7,950 bases of DNA from Clostridia bacterium (GTDB taxonomy: Bacteria; Bacillota; Clostridia; Oscillospirales; CAG-382): NCBI GenBank assembly GCA_017938055.1, contig JAGBCG010000037.1, forward strand, positions 1 through 7,950. Direction: 5' to 3'. Made by a program: the position numbers and the translations under genes. Shown here one piece after another: positions 1 through 6,430 of this stretch. Position 1 is the stretch's first letter. Each line of letters opens with the position of its first letter. The notes beneath the pieces were generated by a model that was not told the origin of the DNA, searched no databases, and saw only the letters and a program-made list of their open reading frames with translations.

Positions 1-26
1 ACCACCGTTTTAGGAATAGTTAATTT

Positions 27-33
27 GGGAGGA
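27..33 (+). promoter_or_regulatory. Ribosome binding site of the solute-binding lipoprotein
   Basis: A GGGAGGA sequence lies 10 bases before the ATG at 44. It supports that start, which is followed at once by a lipoprotein signal peptide. Only 43 bases precede the gene in this window, and I see no clear promoter in them, so the gene could be transcribed from outside the window. Confidence 0.8.
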
Positions 34-43
34 AAACACTATC

Positions 44-1840
44 ATGAAAAGACTATTGGCGATTATTCTTGCAAGTCTGATGCTTCTCACCATGCTTACG
101 GGCTGTTCATCCGACGAAGAAAAGGATGAAATTAAAGGTGCACAGATTCAGGCGTTCATTACGACACTTCCCGAGTCACTTGACCCGGCCGCCGTCTATA
201 CCTCTGCGGACACCGTAAGAGTTATGGGTCTTATATATGAAGGTCTTACAACAATAGATAAAAACGGCAAGCTTGAAAATGCACTTGCCAAAGAGTGGGA
301 ATACGAAATCGACGAAAGAGATAATCTTTTAAAGCTTGATATTTCTCTTGCGGACTCCAGATGGTCTGACGGTATCATAGTCGATGCTGACGACTTCATA
401 TATGCCTGGTCAAGAATTCTGCTTCCCGAAAACAACAATTCAAACGCAGCTCTTCTTTACCCCATCCTCAACGCAAAAAAAGTTAAGGAAGGTCTTTGCT
501 CGGTAAACGACCTTGGAGTATATGCTATTAATGACAAGACTATGCAAATAGTGTTTGAGCCATCATATGCAGGTGCTGAACACTCCAAAAAGGAAATCAA
601 GGCAAATGTTGAAGCGTTTATGCGTCGTCTTTCAAGCCCCGCACTTGTTCCTCTGAGAGAGGATGTTGTTTCAACAGGTGCAGACTGGTCAGTTCCCGGC
701 GGTGCAAGCTATGTTACCAATGGACCATTCAAAATTAAGGCTTGGCATACAGGCGAGCTTACCTTTGAAAGAAGCGTTTATTACAGATGTGTCAGCGACG
801 GCGAAAACACAGCCGAAGACAAGATTGTTAAGCCTTACAGAATTATTACATCCTACAGCGAAGGCAAATCGGTTGACGAGCATTTAGAAAGATACAACAA
901 CAAAGAGTCGTTCTATCTCAATCTCAGCTCTGCAAATAAAGAAACTACTTCGTCTTTCAAGAAGAACAAAATTGAAACATATGACCTTGCTTCCACACAC
1001 ACACTTCTTCTTGACAACACTCATGAGCTTTTTGCCAACGAAAAGGTAAGACAGGCACTTTCTCTGGCACTTGACAGAAATGCTATTGCAAACTCCCTCT
1101 CAGTTACCATGAAGGGTGCCACAGGTCTTATTCCTTACGGAGTTGAAGGCTCAAAGAAAGGCAAAGAATTCCGCAAGGAAAGCGACAATCTCATTTCAAC
1201 AAGTGCAGATATGGCAAAAGCAAAGCAGCTTATAGCTGAGTCGGGTATGTCCGGAAAATTCATTGCTATAGAATACAGCAATGCAAGAGCTAACGATGAA
1301 ATTATTGCAAAGGCATGCCAGGCAGCATGGTCAGAACTCGGATTCAAGGTTTCTATAACCTCCCGTCCTCAGAAATACATAAACAACAAGGTTTTGGGCA
1401 TATATCCCATGAATCAGAACAACGAGGCACTGAATGCAGCTTCTGTTGTAACCTTTGATTATCAGTCTACCACATACGATGCAATGAGCATGCTTCTTCC
1501 TTTCTCTGCAAAGTTTGGCGGCAATTTCATTGATGTTACAACAGGTCCCAGCCAAGAAGATGTTGTTTACAATCACCACGTTTCAGGCTTCTATGATGAA
1601 CAGTATGACGAACTCTGTGAAAAGTTCGTAAATGCTGACAATACTGCTGACAGAACTGCAGCTTATAAGCAAGCTGAAAAGTATCTTATTGAAAAAATGC
1701 CCGTAATTCCCGTTGTATTCAACGCCGCAGGCTTTGTTTCTCAGGAGCTTTCAAACACAGACACCGACTTCTACGGCAGATTCTGCTTTACTGACCTTAA
1801 TCAAAAGAATTTTGAAAAGTACCTTCCCAAGGTAGATTAG
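44..1840 (+). CDS. Peptide ABC transporter substrate-binding lipoprotein (SBP family 5, OppA/DppA type)
   Basis: The 598-residue product is an extracytoplasmic lipoprotein that should bind oligopeptides or a similar solute and deliver it to an ABC permease. Visible: a Lys-Arg start and hydrophobic signal peptide with lipobox L18-T-G-C21, so Cys21 would be lipidated; the N-lobe start LPESLDPA (42-49); GLIYEGL (62-68); a WSDG then DDFIYAW stretch (107-122) typical of family 5; TNGPFK (225-230); and NEKVRQALSLALDR (332-345), the conserved hinge-side helix. Length fits the family, slightly longer than E. coli OppA. No permease or ATPase genes follow: a terminator comes straight after and the next gene is ksgA. 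It is therefore either an orphan receptor sharing a transporter encoded elsewhere or the last gene of an operon starting to the left. The ligand cannot be read from the sequence. Family assignment is firm; substrate is unknown. Confidence 0.92.
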   Translation: MKRLLAIILASLMLLTMLTGCSSDEEKDEIKGAQIQAFITTLPESLDPAAVYTSADTVRVMGLIYEGLTTIDKNGKLENALAKEWEYEIDERDNLLKLDISLADSRWSDGIIVDADDFIYAWSRILLPENNNSNAALLYPILNAKKVKEGLCSVNDLGVYAINDKTMQIVFEPSYAGAEHSKKEIKANVEAFMRRLSSPALVPLREDVVSTGADWSVPGGASYVTNGPFKIKAWHTGELTFERSVYYRCVSDGENTAEDKIVKPYRIITSYSEGKSVDEHLERYNNKESFYLNLSSANKETTSSFKKNKIETYDLASTHTLLLDNTHELFANEKVRQALSLALDRNAIANSLSVTMKGATGLIPYGVEGSKKGKEFRKESDNLISTSADMAKAKQLIAESGMSGKFIAIEYSNARANDEIIAKACQAAWSELGFKVSITSRPQKYINNKVLGIYPMNQNNEALNAASVVTFDYQSTTYDAMSMLLPFSAKFGGNFIDVTTGPSQEDVVYNHHVSGFYDEQYDELCEKFVNADNTADRTAAYKQAEKYLIEKMPVIPVVFNAAGFVSQELSNTDTDFYGRFCFTDLNQKNFEKYLPKVD

Positions 1841-1858
1841 TTCTTTAAAAAAATATTG

Positions 1859-1890
1859 CAGGGATGTACGCTTGTGCATCCCTGTTTTTT
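1859..1890 (+). terminator. Rho-independent terminator of the solute-binding protein gene
   Basis: The arms CAGGGATG (1859-1866) and CATCCCTG (1877-1884) pair perfectly. A T-G and an A-T pair can extend the stem, leaving a 6-base loop. Six T follow directly (1885-1890). It sits 18 bases after the stop codon, so the lipoprotein gene is separated from ksgA. Confidence 0.93.
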
Positions 1891-1928
1891 ATAAAAACAT
1901 TGTAACAAACCTCATTTGCGTTTATACG

Positions 1929-1934
1929 AAAGGA
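1929..1934 (+). promoter_or_regulatory. Ribosome binding site of rsmA/ksgA
   Basis: AAAGGA ends 8 bases before ATG 1943. This decides the start against the in-frame TTG at 1916, which has no purine-rich site in front of it. Confidence 0.75.
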
Positions 1935-1942
1935 AAAAGACT

Positions 1943-2833
1943 ATGTCGAATCTTTTACAGGAGCATGATTTTAAATTCCAGAAAAAATATGGTCAGAATT
2001 TTCTTCAGGATGTAAAAATCCCCCGAAGAATAGCTATGGAATGTACAAATTTTACCTTTCCGGATGCAGATGCTTTGCCCCAGAAAAAGGCTGAAACTCT
2101 TATACTTGAAATAGGACCGGGTGCGGGTATTCTCACAAAGGAGCTGGCAAAGAGATTTGAAAAGGTTGTGGCAGTCGAGATTGACACCTCTCTTGAGCCG
2201 GTATTAAAAGATGCTCTTTCAGGCTTTGACAACGTTGAGGTTGTTTTCAGCGATATAATGGAAATAAATCTTCGCAAATTTCTTGATTCAAAACGTAAAA
2301 CAGATGACGGACGAACACTTGCCGTTTCGGTTTGTGCAAATCTGCCCTATTATATAACAACTCCAATTATAATGAAGCTGCTTGAAGAATATCCCGATTT
2401 TGATTTTATAACCGTTATGGTACAAAAAGAAGTAGCTCTTCGTCTTTGCACTTCTGCAGGAACTGCCGATTACGGTGCAATTACAGCTCAGATAAACCTA
2501 TACGGCAAGGCAAAACGTCTTTTCACAGTCCCGTCAGGTTGTTTTTATCCCAGACCAAAGGTTGACAGTGCCGTAATACGAATTGAGCTTTATAAAACAC
2601 AGACTTACACACAGAAAGAGATATCACTTACGTCAAAAATAATAAAACAAGCCTTTTTAATGCGACGTAAAACTCTTGCCAATGCACTTTGTGAAGTGTA
2701 TCCGCTTATTTCAAAGCAACGTCTTGGGCAGATAATTGCACAGACTCTCGGAACGTCAGAGCAGGTGCGTGGCGAAGCACTGACAACGCAACAGTTCTGT
2801 GAGCTTGCAAAGGCTCTTGATGCTATTGAATAA
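1943..2833 (+). CDS. rsmA (ksgA): 16S rRNA (adenine(1518)-N6/adenine(1519)-N6) dimethyltransferase
   Basis: RsmA/KsgA uses S-adenosylmethionine to dimethylate two adjacent adenines in the 3'-terminal hairpin of 16S rRNA, a late step and checkpoint in 30S assembly. The 296-residue product shows the family landmarks in order: KKYGQNFL (14-21); motif I EIGPGAG (56-62) of the Rossmann SAM site; the acidic VEID (78-81); SD (103-104); motif IV NLPYY (133-137), which contacts the target adenine; VQKEVA (160-165); and PRPKVDS (203-209). Length matches the usual 270-300. I start at ATG 1943 because AAGGA lies 8 bases upstream and the protein then begins like its relatives. An in-frame TTG at 1916 would add nine residues without a ribosome binding site. 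Loss of this enzyme gives kasugamycin resistance in other bacteria. The neighbours are not its usual partners (rnmV, ispE), so the context adds nothing. Confidence 0.96.
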   Translation: MSNLLQEHDFKFQKKYGQNFLQDVKIPRRIAMECTNFTFPDADALPQKKAETLILEIGPGAGILTKELAKRFEKVVAVEIDTSLEPVLKDALSGFDNVEVVFSDIMEINLRKFLDSKRKTDDGRTLAVSVCANLPYYITTPIIMKLLEEYPDFDFITVMVQKEVALRLCTSAGTADYGAITAQINLYGKAKRLFTVPSGCFYPRPKVDSAVIRIELYKTQTYTQKEISLTSKIIKQAFLMRRKTLANALCEVYPLISKQRLGQIIAQTLGTSEQVRGEALTTQQFCELAKALDAIE

Positions 2834-2855
2834 AAAGCAAACCATTTAAAAAACA

Positions 2856-2883
2856 TTGATTATATATCAAAGTGAGTTATAAT
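2856..2883 (+). promoter_or_regulatory. Sigma-A-type promoter of the zinc-knuckle gene
   Basis: TTGATT (-35, 2856-2861) and a perfect TATAAT (-10, 2878-2883) are separated by 16 bases. This puts the start of transcription near 2890 and gives a short leader before the ATG at 2924. It lies in the 90-base gap after ksgA, so the knuckle gene can be expressed independently of ksgA. No terminator is visible between the two, so read-through from ksgA is also possible. Confidence 0.72.
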
Positions 2884-2902
2884 TTGTGTTTTGATTATAT
2901 AT
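2856..2902 (+). repeat. Two copies of TTGATTATATAT flanking the start of transcription
   Basis: The 12-base sequence occurs at 2856-2867 and again at 2891-2902, 35 bases apart. The first copy overlaps the -35 box and is part of a palindrome (TTGAT-5-ATCAA, 2856-2870). The second falls at the predicted transcript start. The placement would suit a regulator, but the A+T richness makes chance a real alternative. Confidence 0.45.
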
Positions 2903-2910
2903 TCTGAAAA

Positions 2911-2916
2911 AGGTGG
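2911..2916 (+). promoter_or_regulatory. Ribosome binding site of the zinc-knuckle gene
   Basis: AGGTGG ends 7 bases before the ATG at 2924. It favours that ATG over an in-frame TTG at 2891, which lies at the predicted transcription start and has no ribosome binding site. Confidence 0.75.
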
Positions 2917-2923
2917 AATAGTT

Positions 2924-4891
2924 ATGAACAATCAGGGTAACAGCCCTTTTAATAATCCGGATAACAGAGAAAAGCTGCCTCCGGTCAAACCAACAGGCTT
3001 GCCTCCCATAAAGCCGTTGAATCCCATGCACAACGGTGGCAGTCAGTCTGTGCAGCCTACAGCACAGCCCAAGGCTTCACCGCAAGCTGTACCCGATGCT
3101 GCCAAATTAATGCCGGCAGTGGCGGCTAAAAAGAAAAAAACTGGTAAAAAATCAAAAACCACCCTTTTCTTTACATTAATGGCTTATCTTCTGATAACAA
3201 TTATTGCTGTAGCAGTTGGAATCATCTTAATGCTTGTTGGTGACAGTGACGACGAAGAAGATGTGTGGATAACATATGATACTGACATAACGGAATATGC
3301 TACTAACACGATTCGTGTATATCAACCGGGGAAATTCAAAGAAATTCAAAAAGATGAGCTTGAAAAATATCTTCTTGACGGTTGGTTTGAAACAAGTGTG
3401 TATTGGGGTTGGAGACCGCACGAGAAGGACGAGGAAAGCGATGTCGGCTACAGTGGCGGCGAGAGAGTTGTGGTCACAGGTGAGCTGAAAAATGCACAGT
3501 ACCCAAATGACGGCAAGGAATATTTCTTTGAAGAACGTATCTATGTTGTTTTAGGGGAAAACAAATTCGGAACTGTAACAGTTGAAGATTATCTTGACAG
3601 TCCCCAAAGCTTCACCCTTGCAACATACAGTCAGCTTGAACAGGAAAATGCCGTAACTGTCTGCAGCTTCTGCTCACAGGAACACTCCAACAACGAACAT
3701 ATCTGCAGCGATTGTGGAGGAAAAGGACATCAGTCACTATGCTGTAAGTACTGCCAGACCACATCACACATAACAGCAGACCATCCGCTTTGCACATACT
3801 GTGCTTCACCATATCACAACATAAGTAATTGCCAGCAAAAAAAGAACGACGACAAAGCCAAGGCTGCTTCACAGCCTGTAAAGCAGGACAACAAAAAAGA
3901 TGATGAAAAAAAGGAACAGCCTGTGTCAGAGCCTTGTAAATATTGTGGCAAAACCGAGCACACCTCGGCAAATCACATGTGCGAAAAGTGCGGCGAAAAA
4001 GGACATGATATACTCTCTTGTCAGGCAACAGTCTGCGTTCTTTGTGAAGATACAGGTCACAATGCGTCTTCTCACAAGTGCTCAATATGCTCAAAAACAG
4101 GGCATGAAAAGAACTGTCCATGCGAAATTTGCCAGAGAACAACACATAAAACCCAAGACCATCTCTGTACCAACTGTCGCCAAAAGGGGCACGACGCAAG
4201 CACATGTACAATAACAGTTTGTGCTATCTGTGAAGAAACAGGACATGTTTCTGAAAAGCATGTATGCACCAACTGCAAGCACGAGGGACACCAGAGTGAC
4301 ACTTGTTGTATTTACTGCGGAATTACGCAACTACACGACACAGCAGGTCATGTGTGTGAGGCATGTAATACCAAAGGACACGATAAAACCGATTGTCCTA
4401 ACCAATGCGAGTTTTGTAAAACCTATGAACATCCCTCACGTGAGCATGTTTGTGAAAAATGCGGCTCTACAGGTCACAACAAGGACAGCTGCACAGTAAA
4501 AGTTTGTTCATTTTGCGGCAAAACAGAACATGATACCTTAAATCATATTTGTGAAAGGTGCGGCTCTGAAGGCCACGATGAAAAAGGCTGTACTGTTAAA
4601 AAGTGTTACTACTGCGGTTCATTTGAACACACTACGGATGCCTGTCCGATGTGTGAGTTATGCATGCGTCCGGGACATGTAAAAGAAAATTGCCCTAACG
4701 TTGCCTGTCCCATATGTGAAGAGCGGGGACACAAAAAGCAAGATTGTCCCGATGGTAAAAAATGTGATTTTTGCGGTGTAAACAAAGACCATGTGACAAT
4801 AGAGCACATATGCTCATGGTGCGGTGTTTCGGGACATGAAAAAGAACATGACCCCGCTTCCTGCAAAAATCCCAAGAGAAACAATCTTTAA
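2924..4891 (+). CDS. Single-pass membrane protein with an extracytoplasmic array of about 23 CCHC/CCHH zinc knuckles
   Basis: I do not recognise a named family. The 655-residue product has, in order: a proline- and glutamine-rich, probably disordered tail (1-68); a basic patch of Lys and Gly (69-78); one hydrophobic helix (about 80-106); an acidic patch of Asp/Glu (107-113); a cysteine-free domain (about 114-240) with alternating hydrophobics suggesting beta strands; four knuckles (247-303); a charged Lys/Asp linker (304-337); nineteen more knuckles (338-647); and a short basic tail. Basic residues before the helix and acidic ones after it predict N-in/C-out, so the knuckles face outside. All of roughly 59 cysteines lie in the knuckles. 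A family-type knuckle binds one zinc through C-x2-C-x4-H-x4-C and often single-stranded nucleic acid. Here the ligand could be nucleic acid, protein or simply zinc. Own promoter upstream, shared terminator downstream. The reading frame and architecture are firm; the function is open. Confidence 0.9.
   Translation: MNNQGNSPFNNPDNREKLPPVKPTGLPPIKPLNPMHNGGSQSVQPTAQPKASPQAVPDAAKLMPAVAAKKKKTGKKSKTTLFFTLMAYLLITIIAVAVGIILMLVGDSDDEEDVWITYDTDITEYATNTIRVYQPGKFKEIQKDELEKYLLDGWFETSVYWGWRPHEKDEESDVGYSGGERVVVTGELKNAQYPNDGKEYFFEERIYVVLGENKFGTVTVEDYLDSPQSFTLATYSQLEQENAVTVCSFCSQEHSNNEHICSDCGGKGHQSLCCKYCQTTSHITADHPLCTYCASPYHNISNCQQKKNDDKAKAASQPVKQDNKKDDEKKEQPVSEPCKYCGKTEHTSANHMCEKCGEKGHDILSCQATVCVLCEDTGHNASSHKCSICSKTGHEKNCPCEICQRTTHKTQDHLCTNCRQKGHDASTCTITVCAICEETGHVSEKHVCTNCKHEGHQSDTCCIYCGITQLHDTAGHVCEACNTKGHDKTDCPNQCEFCKTYEHPSREHVCEKCGSTGHNKDSCTVKVCSFCGKTEHDTLNHICERCGSEGHDEKGCTVKKCYYCGSFEHTTDACPMCELCMRPGHVKENCPNVACPICEERGHKKQDCPDGKKCDFCGVNKDHVTIEHICSWCGVSGHEKEHDPASCKNPKRNNL
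3161..3241 (+). other. Transmembrane helix of the zinc-knuckle protein
   Basis: About 27 uncharged, strongly hydrophobic residues (80-106) lie between a run of seven lysines (69-78) and a run of six acidic residues (108-113). The positive-inside rule gives an inner N-terminus and outer C-terminus. No signal-peptidase site is obvious, so it should act as an uncleaved anchor. Confidence 0.85.
3662..4864 (+). repeat. Coding tandem repeat: alternating CCHH and CCHC zinc knuckles
   Basis: By eye I count 23 knuckles between residues 247 and 647: about 10 end in His (for example C338-C341-H346-H351) and 13 end in Cys (C353-C356-H361-C366). They alternate strictly from knuckle 1 to 18, then come three CCHC in a row, one CCHH and an irregular last one (C630-C633-H638-C647). 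In the main block a CCHH is joined to the following CCHC by a single, mostly hydrophobic residue. The linker back to the next CCHH is 0 to 4 residues, so the double unit repeats every 29 or 33 residues (87 or 99 bases). The CCHC members mostly have Gly just before His, and several also have Gly after the second Cys, as in retroviral nucleocapsid knuckles. DNA copies have diverged, so the array is old. Confidence 0.93.
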
Positions 4892-4935
4892 AACATGCGG
4901 TAGAATTATAAGAACCAAAATTAAATAAGTATAGT

Positions 4936-4962
4936 AAAAGGGATGCTTTCTGCATCCCTTTT
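4936..4962. terminator. Bidirectional terminator between the convergent knuckle and SLH genes
   Basis: A perfect 11-bp stem (AAAAGGGATGC at 4936-4946 with GCATCCCTTTT at 4952-4962) encloses a 5-base loop. The T-rich side falls at the 3' end on either strand because the stem ends in A4/T4. The knuckle gene stops 44 bases to the left and the SLH gene stops 15 bases to the right, so one hairpin can serve both. Confidence 0.9.
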
Positions 4963-4977
4963 ATTGTCACACAATCA

Positions 4978-6300
4978 CTAATCCAAAAGTCCGAAAAGAT
5001 TAAAAATAGTCTTCTTTTTGGGCCTTTCCTTTTTTTCCTTATCCTCAAGATAATTTGCCACGTTGCAAATCATCTCTGCACCCTCTGCTCTTGAAAGCAC
5101 CTTTTCTGCATTCACCTGACCCGATGGCTCGCCTTTTATGATTCCGCACACGGTAAGACTGTTAATCTGACTGCTTGCCCAGGAGGGAATTGCGGCAGCA
5201 TCCGTGTAAGAAGCTTCATAGTCTGTAGCTTCATCTTGTGTCAAACCGAGAATCTTGCTTGTAATTACTGCCGCCTGTGCACGTGTTATGGAACAGGCAG
5301 ATTCAAAGTTAACGCTTCCGTCGCCGTTGGGATAACCATTTATAATCCCCTTATCATAGGCGTATTGTGCATAGCTTTTGATATTATCGGGAATAAGACT
5401 GTCGTCGGCGAAAACCGTCTTTTCTACAAAGGGAATTTCGCTTTCATGACCTGCAGTAATAAGAGAAAGTGCAAGGAAATCGCCTCGTGACATATCTTCG
5501 TCGGGACAGAAAAGCACTCCGTTCTCCGTTTCCTCTCCCGACATAAGTCCTGTGGCTGCCATTTTTATGGCACTGTTGTGTGCCCAGTGGTTTTCCATGT
5601 CAGAAAAATACACGTCTGCAGCAGGCTTTGACACTTTTATTTCCACACGCTGTTCCTGTGAGGTGTTCCCAAAGAAATCCACAGCTTTATAGGTGAAATA
5701 ATCCTCTCCCATATAGTTTTTATCAGGAGTATAAACAAACTGACCGCCTGTATGGTTAACATAAACACTTCCATGACGTGGATATTTTACAATTTCGTAT
5801 TCTAAAGTATCATTTTCAGGGTCTGCAGCGGAAAAAGACTTGAAAACTGTGATGTTTTTCTGAGTGTCAACAGTTTGTGCACCTGTTTGAGGAGGCATGT
5901 TCTGATTTTCCGATACAAGAACACTACAGGTAAGAACATTTTCTCCGTTTGAAAAAGAAAACTTTGAAACACCATTAAAATCACCTGCGGGTATAAAGCT
6001 TACAAGTGCAAAGCTATCACGTGTTACAGTCTGTCCCTGTTCAAGCTCAAAGCCCATACAACTAAGCATGCCCTGAGTAATTGGCGGAATTGAGCTTACA
6101 GTAACAGAATCAGTGTCCTGACCAAAATACTCATCAAAGGTATTTTCATCAAAAGACACCACGCCTTTTTGTGTAATACAACGTTTCATTTCAAGATTTT
6201 TTGACAAAATTTCAATGGCGGGAGATAAAGATGCTGCAGCAGATACCACTGAAAAAAGTACAAGCATTACGGCAAAAAATACAGGTAAAGTTTTTTTCAT
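4978..6300 (-). CDS. Secreted S-layer homology (SLH) protein with cadherin/Ig-like domains
   Basis: The 440-residue product is a cell-surface protein, probably held to secondary wall polymer by its SLH repeats. Visible: a signal peptide (1 to about 23, Lys-Lys start, hydrophobic core, Ala-rich cleavage region); a region about 38-130 that looks like one strand-rich, diverged Ig/cadherin-like domain; a clearer cadherin-like (Big_9/VCBS-type) domain about 139-224 with DPENDTLEYEI, HGSV and the YTP..Y.GEDYFTY pattern; then three SLH repeats (about 229-284, 294-352, 363-417). The second is the most typical, with GIINGYPNG and ITRAQAA. The third is weaker (Cys in the core, no YPDG). A highly basic tail (421-430) and short hydrophobic end follow. 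Gene starts at ATG 6300 with AAAGGA 8 bases upstream. Partner and role beyond wall attachment cannot be read. Confidence 0.9.
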   Translation of the reverse strand: MKKTLPVFFAVMLVLFSVVSAAASLSPAIEILSKNLEMKRCITQKGVVSFDENTFDEYFGQDTDSVTVSSIPPITQGMLSCMGFELEQGQTVTRDSFALVSFIPAGDFNGVSKFSFSNGENVLTCSVLVSENQNMPPQTGAQTVDTQKNITVFKSFSAADPENDTLEYEIVKYPRHGSVYVNHTGGQFVYTPDKNYMGEDYFTYKAVDFFGNTSQEQRVEIKVSKPAADVYFSDMENHWAHNSAIKMAATGLMSGEETENGVLFCPDEDMSRGDFLALSLITAGHESEIPFVEKTVFADDSLIPDNIKSYAQYAYDKGIINGYPNGDGSVNFESACSITRAQAAVITSKILGLTQDEATDYEASYTDAAAIPSWASSQINSLTVCGIIKGEPSGQVNAEKVLSRAEGAEMICNVANYLEDKEKKERPKKKTIFNLFGLLD

Positions 6301-6308
6301 GATTATAT

Positions 6309-6314
6309 TCCTTT
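6309..6314 (-). promoter_or_regulatory. Ribosome binding site of the SLH gene
   Basis: On the - strand AAAGGA ends 8 bases before the ATG at 6300. The 70 bases between the rplL terminator and this site are A+T-rich, but I find no -35/-10 pair I would defend. Confidence 0.7.
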
Positions 6315-6371
6315 CTTTTGATATGTTTACTTTTATTGTTACCCGTATTTTTTATTTCATACTTACATTAC

Positions 6372-6399
6372 AAAAAAAGAACCGTGATAAACACGGTTC
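6372..6399 (-). terminator. Terminator of the rplJ-rplL operon
   Basis: The arms GAACCGTG and CACGGTTC (6379-6386 and 6392-6399) pair perfectly over 8 bp around a 5-base loop. On the - strand seven T follow (6378-6372), and A-rich DNA precedes the stem. It lies about 30 bases after the rplL stop, so transcription of the stalk operon should end here before the SLH gene. Confidence 0.92.
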
Positions 6400-6430
6400 A
6401 AAAAAAGCATTTTTTATTGTTAAACCAAAA

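Noticed and set aside
1900..1930. Promoter for ksgA (TTGTAA, 17 bases, TATACG)
   Set aside because: Both boxes match at only four of six positions, and the start of transcription would fall at or past the ribosome binding site.
1916..1942. TTG at 1916 as start of ksgA
   Set aside because: It has no ribosome binding site, and the nine added residues are not seen in the family. ATG 1943 has AAAGGA at the right distance.
3612..4211. Long open frame on the - strand inside the knuckle gene (199 codons)
   Set aside because: It is antisense to the repetitive Cys/His codons, has no ribosome binding site or recognisable domain, and the + strand frame is strongly supported by its repeats.
3662..4864. 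Retroelement or viral gag-like gene as source of the zinc knuckles
   Set aside because: There is no reverse transcriptase, protease, integrase or terminal repeat nearby. The gene has a bacterial membrane anchor, promoter and terminator and ordinary base composition. Resemblance of the motif alone is not evidence of origin.
6301..6371. Promoter for the SLH gene
   Set aside because: A+T-rich stretches such as TTGTAA and AACAAT occur, but no pair has both acceptable boxes and a 16-18 base spacing.
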